NCBI GenBank assembly: GCA_910584195.1 | Contig: CAJTYV010000005.1 | Span: 1 to 64,000, forward strand | DNA: 64,000 bases | Source: an uncultured Ruminococcus sp. | GTDB lineage: Bacteria; Bacillota; Clostridia; Oscillospirales; Ruminococcaceae | Direction: 5' to 3' | Shown: positions 54,033-62,318 of the stretch, piece by piece | Layout: each line of letters begins with the position of its first letter | Position numbering within the stretch: position 1 is the stretch's first letter | Translations under genes and position numbers: made by a program | Notes under the pieces: model-generated | Seen by the model: the letters and a program-made list of their open reading frames with translations, nothing else | The model's database searches: none | What the model was told of the DNA's origin: nothing

Positions 54033-54680
54033 ATGAAACATAGTATTATATCTACTATCTTTTTTACTGTTTTGGTCATTTTTCTGACCTCATGCGAAAA
54101 TTTAGAAAATACTGTAGAATACGTTAAATCTGACAATTTTGTAATGTACACCGATATAGAATACTCCGAAGTTGCGCTGGAAGATCGAGAAAATGAAACT
54201 GAGTCTGTTATTTCAAAACATTTTACATATGCTTTGAATGGCACTCGAATAGAATTGTTAATTGATGGTAAAACAGTAAAATCTCTCGATTATTATTATA
54301 CTCCCGATGTTGACGCTATATCTGTTGCAGATTTTGATTTCGACGGCTATGAAGATATTTTTATTCCTTATGAATCTCCTTCTGATTATGGTACATATTA
54401 CAGCTATATTCCTGACAAGAATAGTTTTTCAGAAAATTCTGAGCTTAATTCGGTTGGCAGGATAATGACTGTAAGTGAAAATGATACACTTATTGAAGAC
54501 CAAAGTGATGACACAACAAAAAGAACGTTTGAATATCAATGGTTAAATAATAAACTCATGGCTGTAAAAAAAACCGAAACCTATAAATCATCGGAAAATG
54601 AAAAAATACTTACTGATGTGTATAGCTTTGACAAAAACGGCATAGAATATCTCATTGGTACAACAGAAAATACAACATAA
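54033..54680 (+). CDS. Lipoprotein paralogue with YDFDGxxD-type domain
   Basis: 215 residues. Lipobox FLTSC (about C20). Contains ADFDFDGYEDIFIPYESPSDYGTYYSYIP, matching the lipoprotein at 51333 over its C-terminal half (FDFDG.xD.F.P, TYG.Y, and FEYQW versus YKWQT), but with no Thr-rich linker. Function unknown. Starts immediately after hslO. Confidence 0.75.
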   Translation: MKHSIISTIFFTVLVIFLTSCENLENTVEYVKSDNFVMYTDIEYSEVALEDRENETESVISKHFTYALNGTRIELLIDGKTVKSLDYYYTPDVDAISVADFDFDGYEDIFIPYESPSDYGTYYSYIPDKNSFSENSELNSVGRIMTVSENDTLIEDQSDDTTKRTFEYQWLNNKLMAVKKTETYKSSENEKILTDVYSFDKNGIEYLIGTTENTT

Positions 54681-54704
54681 GATATTGTTAAACAGGTGAT
54701 TAAA

Positions 54705-55958
54705 ATGTATGAGATAAAAACTGACGAGCTTCCGATTAAAGCAGTTCTTGCCTGTGCAGATACCGGTGAATTCAATGCTGAAGTTTCTATTGCAGAATTG
54801 GCAGAACTTGCGGAAACCGCAAATGTTGAAGTGGTCGGCGAAATAATCCAAAAGAAAACTTCTTATGACCCTGCAACTTGTATGGGAGCCGGTCGTTTGG
54901 AGGAGCTTAAATTACAGCTTGATGCTCTCAATGCTGAGCTTGTTATTTTCGATCATGAGCTCACTGGAGTTCAGGTACGTAATATTGAAGATATTCTCAA
55001 CGTTCGGGTAATTGATCGTACTACGCTGATACTTGATATATTTGCTCAGCGTGCGAGAACAAAAGAAGGTAAGATTCAGGTTGAGCTTGCTCAGCAGAAA
55101 TATCGCCTCCCCCGTCTTATAGGTATGGGTACAGCGTTGTCGCGTCTCGGCGGAGGTATTGGCACAAGAGGACCGGGGGAAACTAAGCTCGAAACGGACA
55201 AGAGGCATATTCGCAGGCGTATCACGTATCTTGAAGCAGAATTGGAGGAGTTGAAAAAACATCGTAATTTTTCACGTTCAAGAAGAAAAAAAGATGGCAT
55301 ACTCTGTGCCGCTATCGTTGGATATACCAATGTTGGTAAATCAACGCTTATGAATGCTCTTACTGATGCAGGAGTTCTTGCAGAAAACAAGCTTTTTGCA
55401 ACTCTTGACATAACATCGCGTTCTATTGAACTTCCTGACGGCAGAAGCATTATGCTGATTGATACTGTAGGACTTATCAGACGCTTGCCGCATAATCTTG
55501 TAGAAGCGTTTAAGTCTACTCTTGAGGAAGCTGCATCGGCTGACATTATCCTTCATGTACAAGACTTATCATCGCACGAACGTGAACAGCAGGCTGAGGT
55601 AACAACAAAGCTTCTTTCAGAACTTGGCTGCGGTGGAATACCTGTTATCAACGTATTAAACAAATCTGATAAAGCACTAAACCTTGATACTGTTTTTGAA
55701 GATAGCAAGACTGTTATAATTTCATCTCAAAAACAAATAGGATTTGATCAGCTTCTGAAGTGCATTATGAATAATCTTCCGGAAACTGCTAAACGAATGA
55801 AACTTTTGATTCCTTATGAAAATACAGCTTTCATCAATCGAATTCGTTCTGAAGGAAAAATTTTTTCAGAGGAGTATAAAGAAACAGGAACATTTGTTGA
55901 TGCACTTATTGACATCAAGTTGATTAAAGATGCAGATAAATATTTATTAAACAGTTAA
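54705..55958 (+). CDS. hflX: Ribosome-associated GTPase HflX
   Basis: 417 residues from the ATG at 54705 (site AGGTG); a GTG 9 bases upstream is the site itself. N-terminal HflX domain (CMGAGRLEELK, DHELTGVQVRN), glycine-rich GGGIGTRGPGETKLE, then a G domain with GYTNVGKST and DTVGLI. It splits stalled or heat-shocked ribosomes. Last gene of the operon begun by the lipoprotein. Confidence 0.95.
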   Translation: MYEIKTDELPIKAVLACADTGEFNAEVSIAELAELAETANVEVVGEIIQKKTSYDPATCMGAGRLEELKLQLDALNAELVIFDHELTGVQVRNIEDILNVRVIDRTTLILDIFAQRARTKEGKIQVELAQQKYRLPRLIGMGTALSRLGGGIGTRGPGETKLETDKRHIRRRITYLEAELEELKKHRNFSRSRRKKDGILCAAIVGYTNVGKSTLMNALTDAGVLAENKLFATLDITSRSIELPDGRSIMLIDTVGLIRRLPHNLVEAFKSTLEEAASADIILHVQDLSSHEREQQAEVTTKLLSELGCGGIPVINVLNKSDKALNLDTVFEDSKTVIISSQKQIGFDQLLKCIMNNLPETAKRMKLLIPYENTAFINRIRSEGKIFSEEYKETGTFVDALIDIKLIKDADKYLLNS

Positions 55959-55985
55959 TATTATAAAATTAAATAGGGTGAAAAA

Positions 55986-56024
55986 ATGATATTATGTATT
56001 GATAAAGCTCTGTGCAGGGTTTGA
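55986..56024 (+). CDS. Leader peptide of the MFS gene (12 residues)
   Basis: MILCIDKALCRV with a ribosome site GGGTG at 55976-55980. Codons 8-11 form the 5' arm of a 12-bp hairpin (56007-56018 with 56034-56045). Its loop CGGAACAGA (56025-56033) can instead pair with TCTGTTCCG (56059-56067). This is the classic layout of an attenuation leader, in which a stalled ribosome opens the first hairpin. Confidence 0.6.
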   Translation: MILCIDKALCRV

Positions 56025-56114
56025 CGGAACAGACCTGTACAGAGCGGAATAGTCTGTATCTGTTCCGAAATACCTTGCAAACTGACAAGTAATTACTAAG
56101 TTAGGAGTAAGGTA
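56007..56114 (+). promoter_or_regulatory. Attenuator-type leader structure of the MFS gene
   Basis: Besides the two competing hairpins above, TACCTT (56071-56076) can pair with AAGGTA (56109-56114) beside the start codon, and TTACT (56093-56097) with AGTAA (56106-56110) around the site GGAG. So translation start of the efflux gene can be masked. No T-run, so control would be translational. Confidence 0.5.
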
Positions 56115-56115
56115 A

Positions 56116-57411
56116 ATGAAAAAGATATTTAATTCAATAGCTGAAATGGGCAGCTATCTCGCCCTTTGGTCAAGTCAGTCATTTTCCGCTTTGGGAAGTT
56201 CAATGACTGCATATGCTCTTGTAATATGGTCATATAAGCAGGAAGGGTCTGCTTTAGTTACTGCTTTACTTATGATATGCTCTTATGCGCCGTATGTTCT
56301 TTTCAGCATTTTTGCAGGTACGTTGTCAGACAAATGGAACAAAAAAGCCGTTATGCTTATATGTGACAGCATTGCCGCTTTATCTACTGTAGCGATAATG
56401 ATACTGCTTGAAACGGAAAAACTTGAAATCTGGCATATTTACATCATAAATGCGGTATGCGGACTTATGAATACTGTTCAGCAGCCTGCATCGGAAGTTA
56501 CGGTTACAAGGCTGCTGCCGAAGAAATACTATCAGAAAGTCGGCGGATTGCGGTATCTTTCCAATTCGCTTAACACAATATTTACTCCGATAATTGCCAC
56601 TGCTTTCATGGGAATTTTCGGAATGAGAGCAGTTATTTTATTTGATCTTGCAACGTTCAGTACTGCTTTTATCGTTCTGTTGATATTCATAAAAATTCCT
56701 GAAGTACACGATGAAAATTCTGACAGCGAGAAATATACCGAGTCAGTAAAAAAAGGCATAAATTGGCTTGTGAGAAACAAGGGAATATTCTATCTTATAT
56801 TGTTTCTTTCTTCAATTAACCTTGTAGCATCAATGTACGATGCAGCGTTTCCTGCAATGATGCTTTCGAGAAGCGGTGGTTCAGAAAAAAATATGGGAAC
56901 AGTAAACACCGTTATTGGAATCGCATCCCTCATCGGCAGTATTTTTGCATCACTTTCTAAAGCACCTAAAAATCGCGTTAAAGTAATATGTAATTGTCTG
57001 CTATTTTCTATGAGCACAGAAAATATTTTGCTTTCACTGGGACGAAATGTATGGATTTGGAGTGTTGCCGGTTTTCTCGGTTGGATAGCGATTCCTGTAA
57101 TGAATACCAATCTTGATGTAATTATGAGACTTAATATTCCGGAAGATATGCAGGGCAGAATTTATTCCGTAAGAAATTCATTTCAGTTTTGCACTATACC
57201 AATAGGTTTTCTATTAGGCGGATTCGCAGTTGACCGTATATGCGAACCGATTATGGCAAATCAAAAAGATAATCTTCTTACCGCACTTTTTGGGACAGGC
57301 AAAGGAAGCGGCGCAGCATTATTCTTCTTTATAATTGCTTTTGCAGGAATTGCCGTATGCTTATATTTCCGCAATAATAAACATATAAAGGGTATTGAAG
57401 GTAGTCAATAA
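56116..57411 (+). CDS. MFS transporter, macrolide-efflux-like
   Basis: 431 residues, 12 membrane helices. SQSFSALGSSMTAYALVIWSYKQEGSALVTALLMICSYAPYVLFSIFAGTLSDKWNKK is typical of the Mef/MefA-like drug efflux branch (DHA3). GDT-type loop DKWNKK follows helix 2. It would export a hydrophobic drug such as a macrolide; specificity cannot be read from sequence. The preceding leader peptide fits inducible expression by ribosome-targeting drugs. Confidence 0.85.
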   Translation: MKKIFNSIAEMGSYLALWSSQSFSALGSSMTAYALVIWSYKQEGSALVTALLMICSYAPYVLFSIFAGTLSDKWNKKAVMLICDSIAALSTVAIMILLETEKLEIWHIYIINAVCGLMNTVQQPASEVTVTRLLPKKYYQKVGGLRYLSNSLNTIFTPIIATAFMGIFGMRAVILFDLATFSTAFIVLLIFIKIPEVHDENSDSEKYTESVKKGINWLVRNKGIFYLILFLSSINLVASMYDAAFPAMMLSRSGGSEKNMGTVNTVIGIASLIGSIFASLSKAPKNRVKVICNCLLFSMSTENILLSLGRNVWIWSVAGFLGWIAIPVMNTNLDVIMRLNIPEDMQGRIYSVRNSFQFCTIPIGFLLGGFAVDRICEPIMANQKDNLLTALFGTGKGSGAALFFFIIAFAGIAVCLYFRNNKHIKGIEGSQ

Positions 57412-57440
57412 ACAATATAGCATTAATTTTATATAGAACA

Positions 57441-57481
57441 AAAAAAGCAGTTTCTGTTTTAATTTCAGATACTGCTTTTTA
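57441..57481. terminator. Bidirectional terminator
   Basis: AAAAAGCAGT...ACTGCTTTTT with inner CTG/CAG pairing, between the convergent MFS and asnA genes. Confidence 0.78.
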
Positions 57482-57495
57482 TTGTTATGACCTTT

Positions 57496-58506
57496 TTAGA
57501 GAAGTGTTATTCCATGTTCGCTACATTTTTGTATCATTTCGTCATTCCATATTGATGACTGAACTTCGCCGATATGAGCCTTGTTAAGAAGAAGCATGCA
57601 TAATCTTGACTGACCGATACCGCCGCCTATTGTGAGCGGAAGCGTACCGTTTACAATCATTTTATGGTAATCATACTTCATTCTGTCCTCTGCACCGCAT
57701 TCGGCAAGCTGTGACTTCAAAGAAGCGGCATCCACACGTATACCCATTGAAGATACTTCAAGCGAATCGTCAAGAACGCTGTCCCATATGAGAATATCAC
57801 CATTTAGTGCCCAATCATCGTAATCGGGGGCTCTGCCGTCATGTTTTTCACCACTTGCAAGCTTTCCTCCGATTTTCATAAGAAACACTGTCTTATGTTC
57901 CATTGTAATCAGACGCTCACGCTCGTGAGATGTTTTGTCAGGATACATGTCAGCAAGCTCCTGTGTAGTAATAAAATATGGTTCTTCGCAAATTGTTCCG
58001 GCAATATCAGGATACCGCAGTCCAACCTTGCGTTTAGTGTACGCAATAGCTTTTACAACCTGTCTTACTGTATCTTTCAGAAAATCAATATTGCGATTTT
58101 CTTTTGTAATAACCTTTTCCCAATCCCACTGATCGACAAATATCGAGTGGGTATTGTCTGTATCATCATCACGGCGGATAGCATTCATATCGGTATAAAT
58201 ACCCTCCCCCGGCTTATAACCGTAGCGATAAAGTGCCATACGTTTCCACTTTGCAAGTGATTGAACCACTTCACCCTCGCCGTCAATTTCCTTGATTGAA
58301 AAATCAACCTTACGCTCAATACCGTTCAAATCATCGTTTATGCCGCTGCCCTTTTTTACGATAAGCGGAGCAGAAACACGATCAAGAGTAAGTGCAAATG
58401 AAAGTGACTGCTGGAAAATATCTTTGATATATTTTATAGCATGTTGAGTTTCTCTTAACGTAAGAGCTGATTTATATCCCTCGGGAATATATAATGAACG
58501 TGACAT
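57496..58506 (-). CDS. asnA: Aspartate--ammonia ligase (asparagine synthetase A)
   Basis: 336 residues. MNAIRRDDD and SIFVDQWDWEKVI with GGGIGQSRLCM near the end are AsnA signatures (class II synthetase fold). It makes asparagine from aspartate and ammonium with ATP. 32 bases after asnS, under the same T-box leader, so charging of tRNA-Asn controls both making and loading of asparagine. Confidence 0.96.
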   Translation of the reverse strand: MSRSLYIPEGYKSALTLRETQHAIKYIKDIFQQSLSFALTLDRVSAPLIVKKGSGINDDLNGIERKVDFSIKEIDGEGEVVQSLAKWKRMALYRYGYKPGEGIYTDMNAIRRDDDTDNTHSIFVDQWDWEKVITKENRNIDFLKDTVRQVVKAIAYTKRKVGLRYPDIAGTICEEPYFITTQELADMYPDKTSHERERLITMEHKTVFLMKIGGKLASGEKHDGRAPDYDDWALNGDILIWDSVLDDSLEVSSMGIRVDAASLKSQLAECGAEDRMKYDYHKMIVNGTLPLTIGGGIGQSRLCMLLLNKAHIGEVQSSIWNDEMIQKCSEHGITLL

Positions 58507-58538
58507 AGTAAACCCTCCTGTTTATTGACGTTTGTCAA

Positions 58539-59909
58539 TTATCTGATGCTGCCGACTGTTCTTGGATAAAGAATAACGTCTCTGATATTTGACATTCCCG
58601 TAGTATACATAATAAGTCTTTCGAAGCCAAGACCAAATCCGCCGTGAGGTACTGAACCGAATTTTCTCAGATCAAGATAATCCTCATAAAGGTCAAGATT
58701 CATATTTCTTTCGTTCATGGCAGTCACAAGTTTATCGTAATCTGCTTCACGTTCGCTTCCGCCGATAATTTCTCCAACACCCGGAACAAGAAGGTCAACA
58801 GCAGCAACGGTCTTACCATCGGGATTCTGTTTCATATAAAACGACTTTATTTCCTTGGGATAATCAGTTACGAAAACTGCTTTTTTGAATACTTTCTCAG
58901 AAATATAACGCTCGTGCTCCGTTTGAAGATCGCATCCCCATTCTACAGGATATACAAAGTTTTCTCCTGAGTTTTTCAACATCTCAATTGCCTCGGTATA
59001 GGTAACTCTGCCGAATTCATGAGAGATCAGCTCTTCAAGACGTACTTTCAACCCCTTGTCAAAGTGAGCGTCAAAGAATGCAACCTCGTCAGGGCAAAGT
59101 TCAAGAAGCTGACCGATAACATATTTCAGCATATCTTCTGCAATTTCAATAACATCGTCAAGTTCGGCAAAAGCTATTTCGGGTTCAATATGCCAAAATT
59201 CCGCAAGATGCTTGGGAGTGTTGCTGTTTTCCGCACGAAAGCTTGGTCCGAAAGTATAGATTTTTCCCATAGCAGTTGCCGCCATTTCGCCCTCAAGCTG
59301 ACCAGAAACAGAAAGTCCCGCTTTTCTTCCGAAGAAATCGTTTGCATAATAATCCTCTTCGGATTTAAATTCAGTGGTATATCCATTTGTAGTTACTTGA
59401 AACATCTCTCCTGCACCCTCGCAGTCGCTGCCTGTGATAAGAGGGGTATTGATATAAACATAATTATTTTTCTGAAAATATCTGTGCAGAGCAGCTGCAA
59501 GTACGGAACGCACCCGCCATACAGCATTAAAGGTATTCGTTCTGCTTCTGAGATGAGGAATACTGCGAAGAAATTCAAGACTGTGTCCCTTCTTCTGAAG
59601 CGGATAATCTGTAGGACAGTCGCCGAGAATCGTTATACCCTCCGGAGTACAGTTTATCTCAACAGTATTGTTTCTTCCCTCAACAGCAGTTCCGGACACT
59701 TTAAGAGACATGCCTACACGAGGTTCTTTAAATTCACCCTCGCCTTTTTCAATAACGATTTGAACGTTTTTCAAAGAAGTACCATCGTTGAGTTCAACGA
59801 ATGCAACGCTTTTTGAATTTCTTGATGTACGTACCCAACCGCATACTGTTACATCTTTACCGATATAATTCTTTGATATAACAATTTCCTTAACATCAAT
59901 GTGTTTCAT
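58539..59909 (-). CDS. asnS: Asparaginyl-tRNA synthetase
   Basis: 456 residues. N-terminal OB fold (VTVCGWVRTSRNSKSVAFVELNDG), class II motif 2 (FRAENSNTPKHLAEFWHIEPE) and motif 3 (GFGLGFERLIMYTTGM). First gene of the T-box operon with asnA. Site GGAAG before the ATG. Confidence 0.96.
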   Translation of the reverse strand: MKHIDVKEIVISKNYIGKDVTVCGWVRTSRNSKSVAFVELNDGTSLKNVQIVIEKGEGEFKEPRVGMSLKVSGTAVEGRNNTVEINCTPEGITILGDCPTDYPLQKKGHSLEFLRSIPHLRSRTNTFNAVWRVRSVLAAALHRYFQKNNYVYINTPLITGSDCEGAGEMFQVTTNGYTTEFKSEEDYYANDFFGRKAGLSVSGQLEGEMAATAMGKIYTFGPSFRAENSNTPKHLAEFWHIEPEIAFAELDDVIEIAEDMLKYVIGQLLELCPDEVAFFDAHFDKGLKVRLEELISHEFGRVTYTEAIEMLKNSGENFVYPVEWGCDLQTEHERYISEKVFKKAVFVTDYPKEIKSFYMKQNPDGKTVAAVDLLVPGVGEIIGGSEREADYDKLVTAMNERNMNLDLYEDYLDLRKFGSVPHGGFGLGFERLIMYTTGMSNIRDVILYPRTVGSIR

Positions 59910-59951
59910 AATAATATCTTCCTTTCACTAAAGTTACGGGACGAGCATAAT

Positions 59952-60219
59952 AAAAAACTCCCGTCCCCTAAAACAGGACGAGAGTAAACCCGTGGTACCA
60001 CCTGAAATTACCGCTTGCAGCATATTTTATGCAAAAGCGATCACTCTTGTCCGTTGTAACGTACGGAAAACGGCATCACCTACTAATAATTTTTCTAAAA
60101 AATTTTCGGATTGCTGCTCAAGAGTGTTATTCACATTGGCTCTGATACATGGTTTCCAGCCTCCCATGCTCTCTGAGATCGAATACCAATGATACTTATC
60201 TCTGTCATAGCATTTAATT
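59952..60219 (-). promoter_or_regulatory. T-box riboswitch (asparagine) of asnS-asnA
   Basis: T-box AGGTGGTACCACGG at 59990-60003, terminator stem CTCTCGTCC/GGACGGGAG at 59958-59984 followed by six T, and stem I with AGAGAGC. The specifier codon is AAC (60126-60128, minus strand), followed by the usual A, which matches asparagine. Confidence 0.92.
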
Positions 60220-60225
60220 ATTTGT

Positions 60226-60254
60226 ATTATATCATCTTTTAAATGATTTGTCAA
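60226..60254 (-). promoter_or_regulatory. asnS promoter
   Basis: TTGACA, 17 bases, TATAAT on the minus strand just upstream of the T-box leader. Confidence 0.85.
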
Positions 60255-60303
60255 TAGTTTCTCGGAAATTTAAAAAAAAAATAAATTTCTCTGTACTGTT
60301 GAG

Positions 60304-60325
60304 AAAACCCCGACTTTTATCGGGG
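60304..60325 (-). terminator. Terminator of the large RNA
   Basis: Stem CCCCGA/TCGGGG with a 6-base loop and TTTT on the minus strand (AGCCCCGATAAAAGTCGGGG then TTTTCTC). Confidence 0.8.
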
Positions 60326-60890
60326 CTTTACATAATATTTAATTTTAATTGAAGCGACTTTCATCACTTAGCTGAATTACCCGTTGGAATCATCCTTTCT
60401 ATATTATGTTTTAAGAATAGGAATTTTCATAATACATCACATTCCTTGAAAAAATAAGGTGTTTAATAACATTTAATAACTATATTTCCATTGGATTAAC
60501 CCCATTTAAATTTTCACTCAAACATTTGATGGAAAGATATTTAATTTCTCATTGGACTCAACCTTTTCATTAGATTTTCAATTTATCTAAAGACTCACGT
60601 CGAAATTTCAGATAATCCTGTACCTTAAATGAGCTTAGATTGAAGTCGTTATTTTACTGCTAACGTTTGTGCTGCAATCAAATCATAGTTATTTTCATTC
60701 ATCGGAACAAGCTAAAAACTTATATTCCCACATTATTGATTCAATTGTTTACATCACGCCGACTTCATGCTGTGATTCGATAGAACTCTCCATCGGACTC
60801 ACTTACCTTTCCGCTTAGAATAATTTACATTGAGAAATTCTCAAACCAAGTAAATTTCGCTTTGAGTAAATCTTGTTTACTCTTTTTCCT
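60304..60890 (-). ncRNA. Large structured non-coding RNA candidate (about 590 nt)
   Basis: Has its own promoter and terminator and no reading frame of 60 codons on either strand from 60255 to 61098. Complementary segments (minus strand): hairpin GAGTAAA/TTTACTC (60882-60864); GTGA/TCAC with inner CGATGGA/TCTATCG; long-range TGAAGTCG (60767-60760)/CGACTTCA (60648-60641); ATCTAA+CTCA/TGAG+TTAGAT (60640-60585); GAAA-capped AAGTGAT/GTCGCTT (60370-60353). GGAAT/ATTCC and TATTATG/CATAATA interlock as a pseudoknot at 60445-60402. Size and complexity recall ROOL, GOLLD or OLE RNAs; I cannot assign a family by eye. Confidence 0.75.
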
Positions 60891-60897
60891 TGATTAT

Positions 60898-60926
60898 ATA
60901 ATACCATACTTTTTAGCGAATGTCAA
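60898..60926 (-). promoter_or_regulatory. Promoter of the large RNA
   Basis: TTGACA (60921-60926), 17 bases, TATTAT (60898-60903) on the minus strand; start expected near 60890. Bases 60927-61037 show nothing else. Confidence 0.82.
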
Positions 60927-61037
60927 TAACTTTTTTACTATTTTATGCTAAATTTAATGCATTTTGTAGCATTGTACAAATTAATAGCTTTATGATTGTT
61001 CAATATAACAAATAATAAAATAAAATTTTATAAGCAC

Positions 61038-61066
61038 TTGATTTTTCAGTGGATTTATTGTATAAT
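61038..61066 (+). promoter_or_regulatory. Promoter of the zinc-ribbon protein gene
   Basis: TTGATT, 17 bases, TATAAT, about 38 bases before the start at 61105. Confidence 0.72.
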
Positions 61067-61104
61067 TAATTTATATTAAATTATTTTATAAGGAGAGTTT
61101 GTTT

Positions 61105-61872
61105 ATGCCTTTTTGTTCAAACTGCGGCAGACAGCTCGGAGAAAACGAAAGCTGTAACTGCCAAAAATCACAAGCTCCATCGCCCAATCAGGTACCACCG
61201 CCACAGCCGAATAATAACGTTCAGCCGGGATTCCAGCAGTATGACCAATACGGTCGTCCGTTGTTTACGCCGCAGGGGCAGCCGATATATTACGATGCAC
61301 AAGGCAAAGCTATTATTGGCGGTCAGAAGAAGAAAAAAAATTCCGGCTGTATAATAGCTCTTTGTGTATCTCTATTAATATTTCTTATTATAGGTTTAAT
61401 TCTTGCTGCGATATTCGTTCCTGCAATGCTTGGTTACGTTAAAAAATCCAAAACAGCTGCCGCCAATACTAACGCAAAGACAATAACAACTAATATTAAA
61501 TCCGCTCTTGTTGATATGACAGAAAAGGGCATGACGATAGACGGAAGATATATTGTCTGCTCGGACAGCTCAAAAAATCTCTATGTTGACGGCGAAAAAT
61601 TGGATTTTGACACTTTATATTACACAGCCAGAGAATACGGCTCTATCGACAGTTATGAATGGTTCGTTGTCATTGAACACGGAGCTGTCACTTATGCTGC
61701 TGCAAATTGTTCTGATAATGACGATTACGTAGGAACTTTTCCCAACATTTCAGATGCAAGAAGAGGTTCGCCGTCTTATACAGGTGTATACGATGATGAT
61801 GCAGACCTTGATGAACTGTATGATGCGGCTTCGTCAAGTCTTTACGATCAGATCACAGTATACGCACAATAA
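61105..61872 (+). CDS. Zinc-ribbon, single-pass membrane protein with pilin-like segment
   Basis: 255 residues from the ATG at 61105 (site AGGAGAG). Zinc ribbon MPFCSNCGRQLGENESCNC at 1-19, a Pro/Gln-rich linker (20-70), membrane segment about 80-105, then VPAMLGYVKKSKTAAANTNAKTI, which closely resembles the start of type IV pilins after the methylated phenylalanine. The remainder is an exported alpha/beta domain. There is no normal prepilin cleavage site at the N-terminus, so it is probably a membrane-anchored pilin-like protein. Function unknown. Confidence 0.72.
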   Translation: MPFCSNCGRQLGENESCNCQKSQAPSPNQVPPPQPNNNVQPGFQQYDQYGRPLFTPQGQPIYYDAQGKAIIGGQKKKKNSGCIIALCVSLLIFLIIGLILAAIFVPAMLGYVKKSKTAAANTNAKTITTNIKSALVDMTEKGMTIDGRYIVCSDSSKNLYVDGEKLDFDTLYYTAREYGSIDSYEWFVVIEHGAVTYAAANCSDNDDYVGTFPNISDARRGSPSYTGVYDDDADLDELYDAASSSLYDQITVYAQ

Positions 61873-61887
61873 AAAAATATCAGAAAA

Positions 61888-61917
61888 AAAGCAGTCCGAA
61901 AGGGCTGCTTTTTTCAT
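61888..61917. terminator. Bidirectional terminator
   Basis: AAAAAGCAGTCC-GAAA-GGGCTGCTTTTTT between the convergent zinc-ribbon and ydbC-like genes. Confidence 0.85.
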
Positions 61918-61919
61918 GC

Positions 61920-62153
61920 TCATTCGAATGAATCAAGGTCGATCTCGGAAAGCATATCCTTGAGCGATGCAAGCTCGTCCGCTGTGAGCGTAACTCCCTT
62001 GCCCATTCTCGAATGATCCGGCGACCAATCACGAATGTCATATTTCGGCTCATGTTCGTTCCAGCTTACTAAATTAAGTTCCTTTGTCCAGCCCTTGGCA
62101 TTTTCTGAAAGAACTCCGAGGGATTCTGTGATTTCAAATTTTAATTCTGCCAT
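61920..62153 (-). CDS. YdbC/PC4-like single-stranded DNA-binding protein
   Basis: 77 residues. FEITESLGVLSENAKGWTKELNLVSWNEHEPKYDIRDWSPDH and MGKGVTLT are the YdbC family, structural relatives of the PC4 coactivator that bind single-stranded DNA or RNA. Site GGAGAAG. Alone, with no operon partner. Confidence 0.9.
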   Translation of the reverse strand: MAELKFEITESLGVLSENAKGWTKELNLVSWNEHEPKYDIRDWSPDHSRMGKGVTLTADELASLKDMLSEIDLDSFE

Positions 62154-62245
62154 ATCGCTTCTCCTAATTTTTGTAATTTACGGATTATTTCCGCTAAAGT
62201 TATTTTACCATATAATTTCTCTTTTGTCTACCTATTAATAAATAT

Positions 62246-62274
62246 TTGACATTCTTGCTAAAAAATGATATAAT
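62246..62274 (+). promoter_or_regulatory. Promoter of the membrane protein gene
   Basis: TTGACA, 17 bases, TATAAT, about 45 bases before the start. Confidence 0.8.
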
Positions 62275-62318
62275 AAATTATAACCTTTCAGCGAATTGGG
62301 GATTAGGAGCGATACAGC

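Noticed and set aside
59019-59816. 265-codon open frame antisense to asnS
   Set aside because: Shadow of asnS; no ribosome site or domain.
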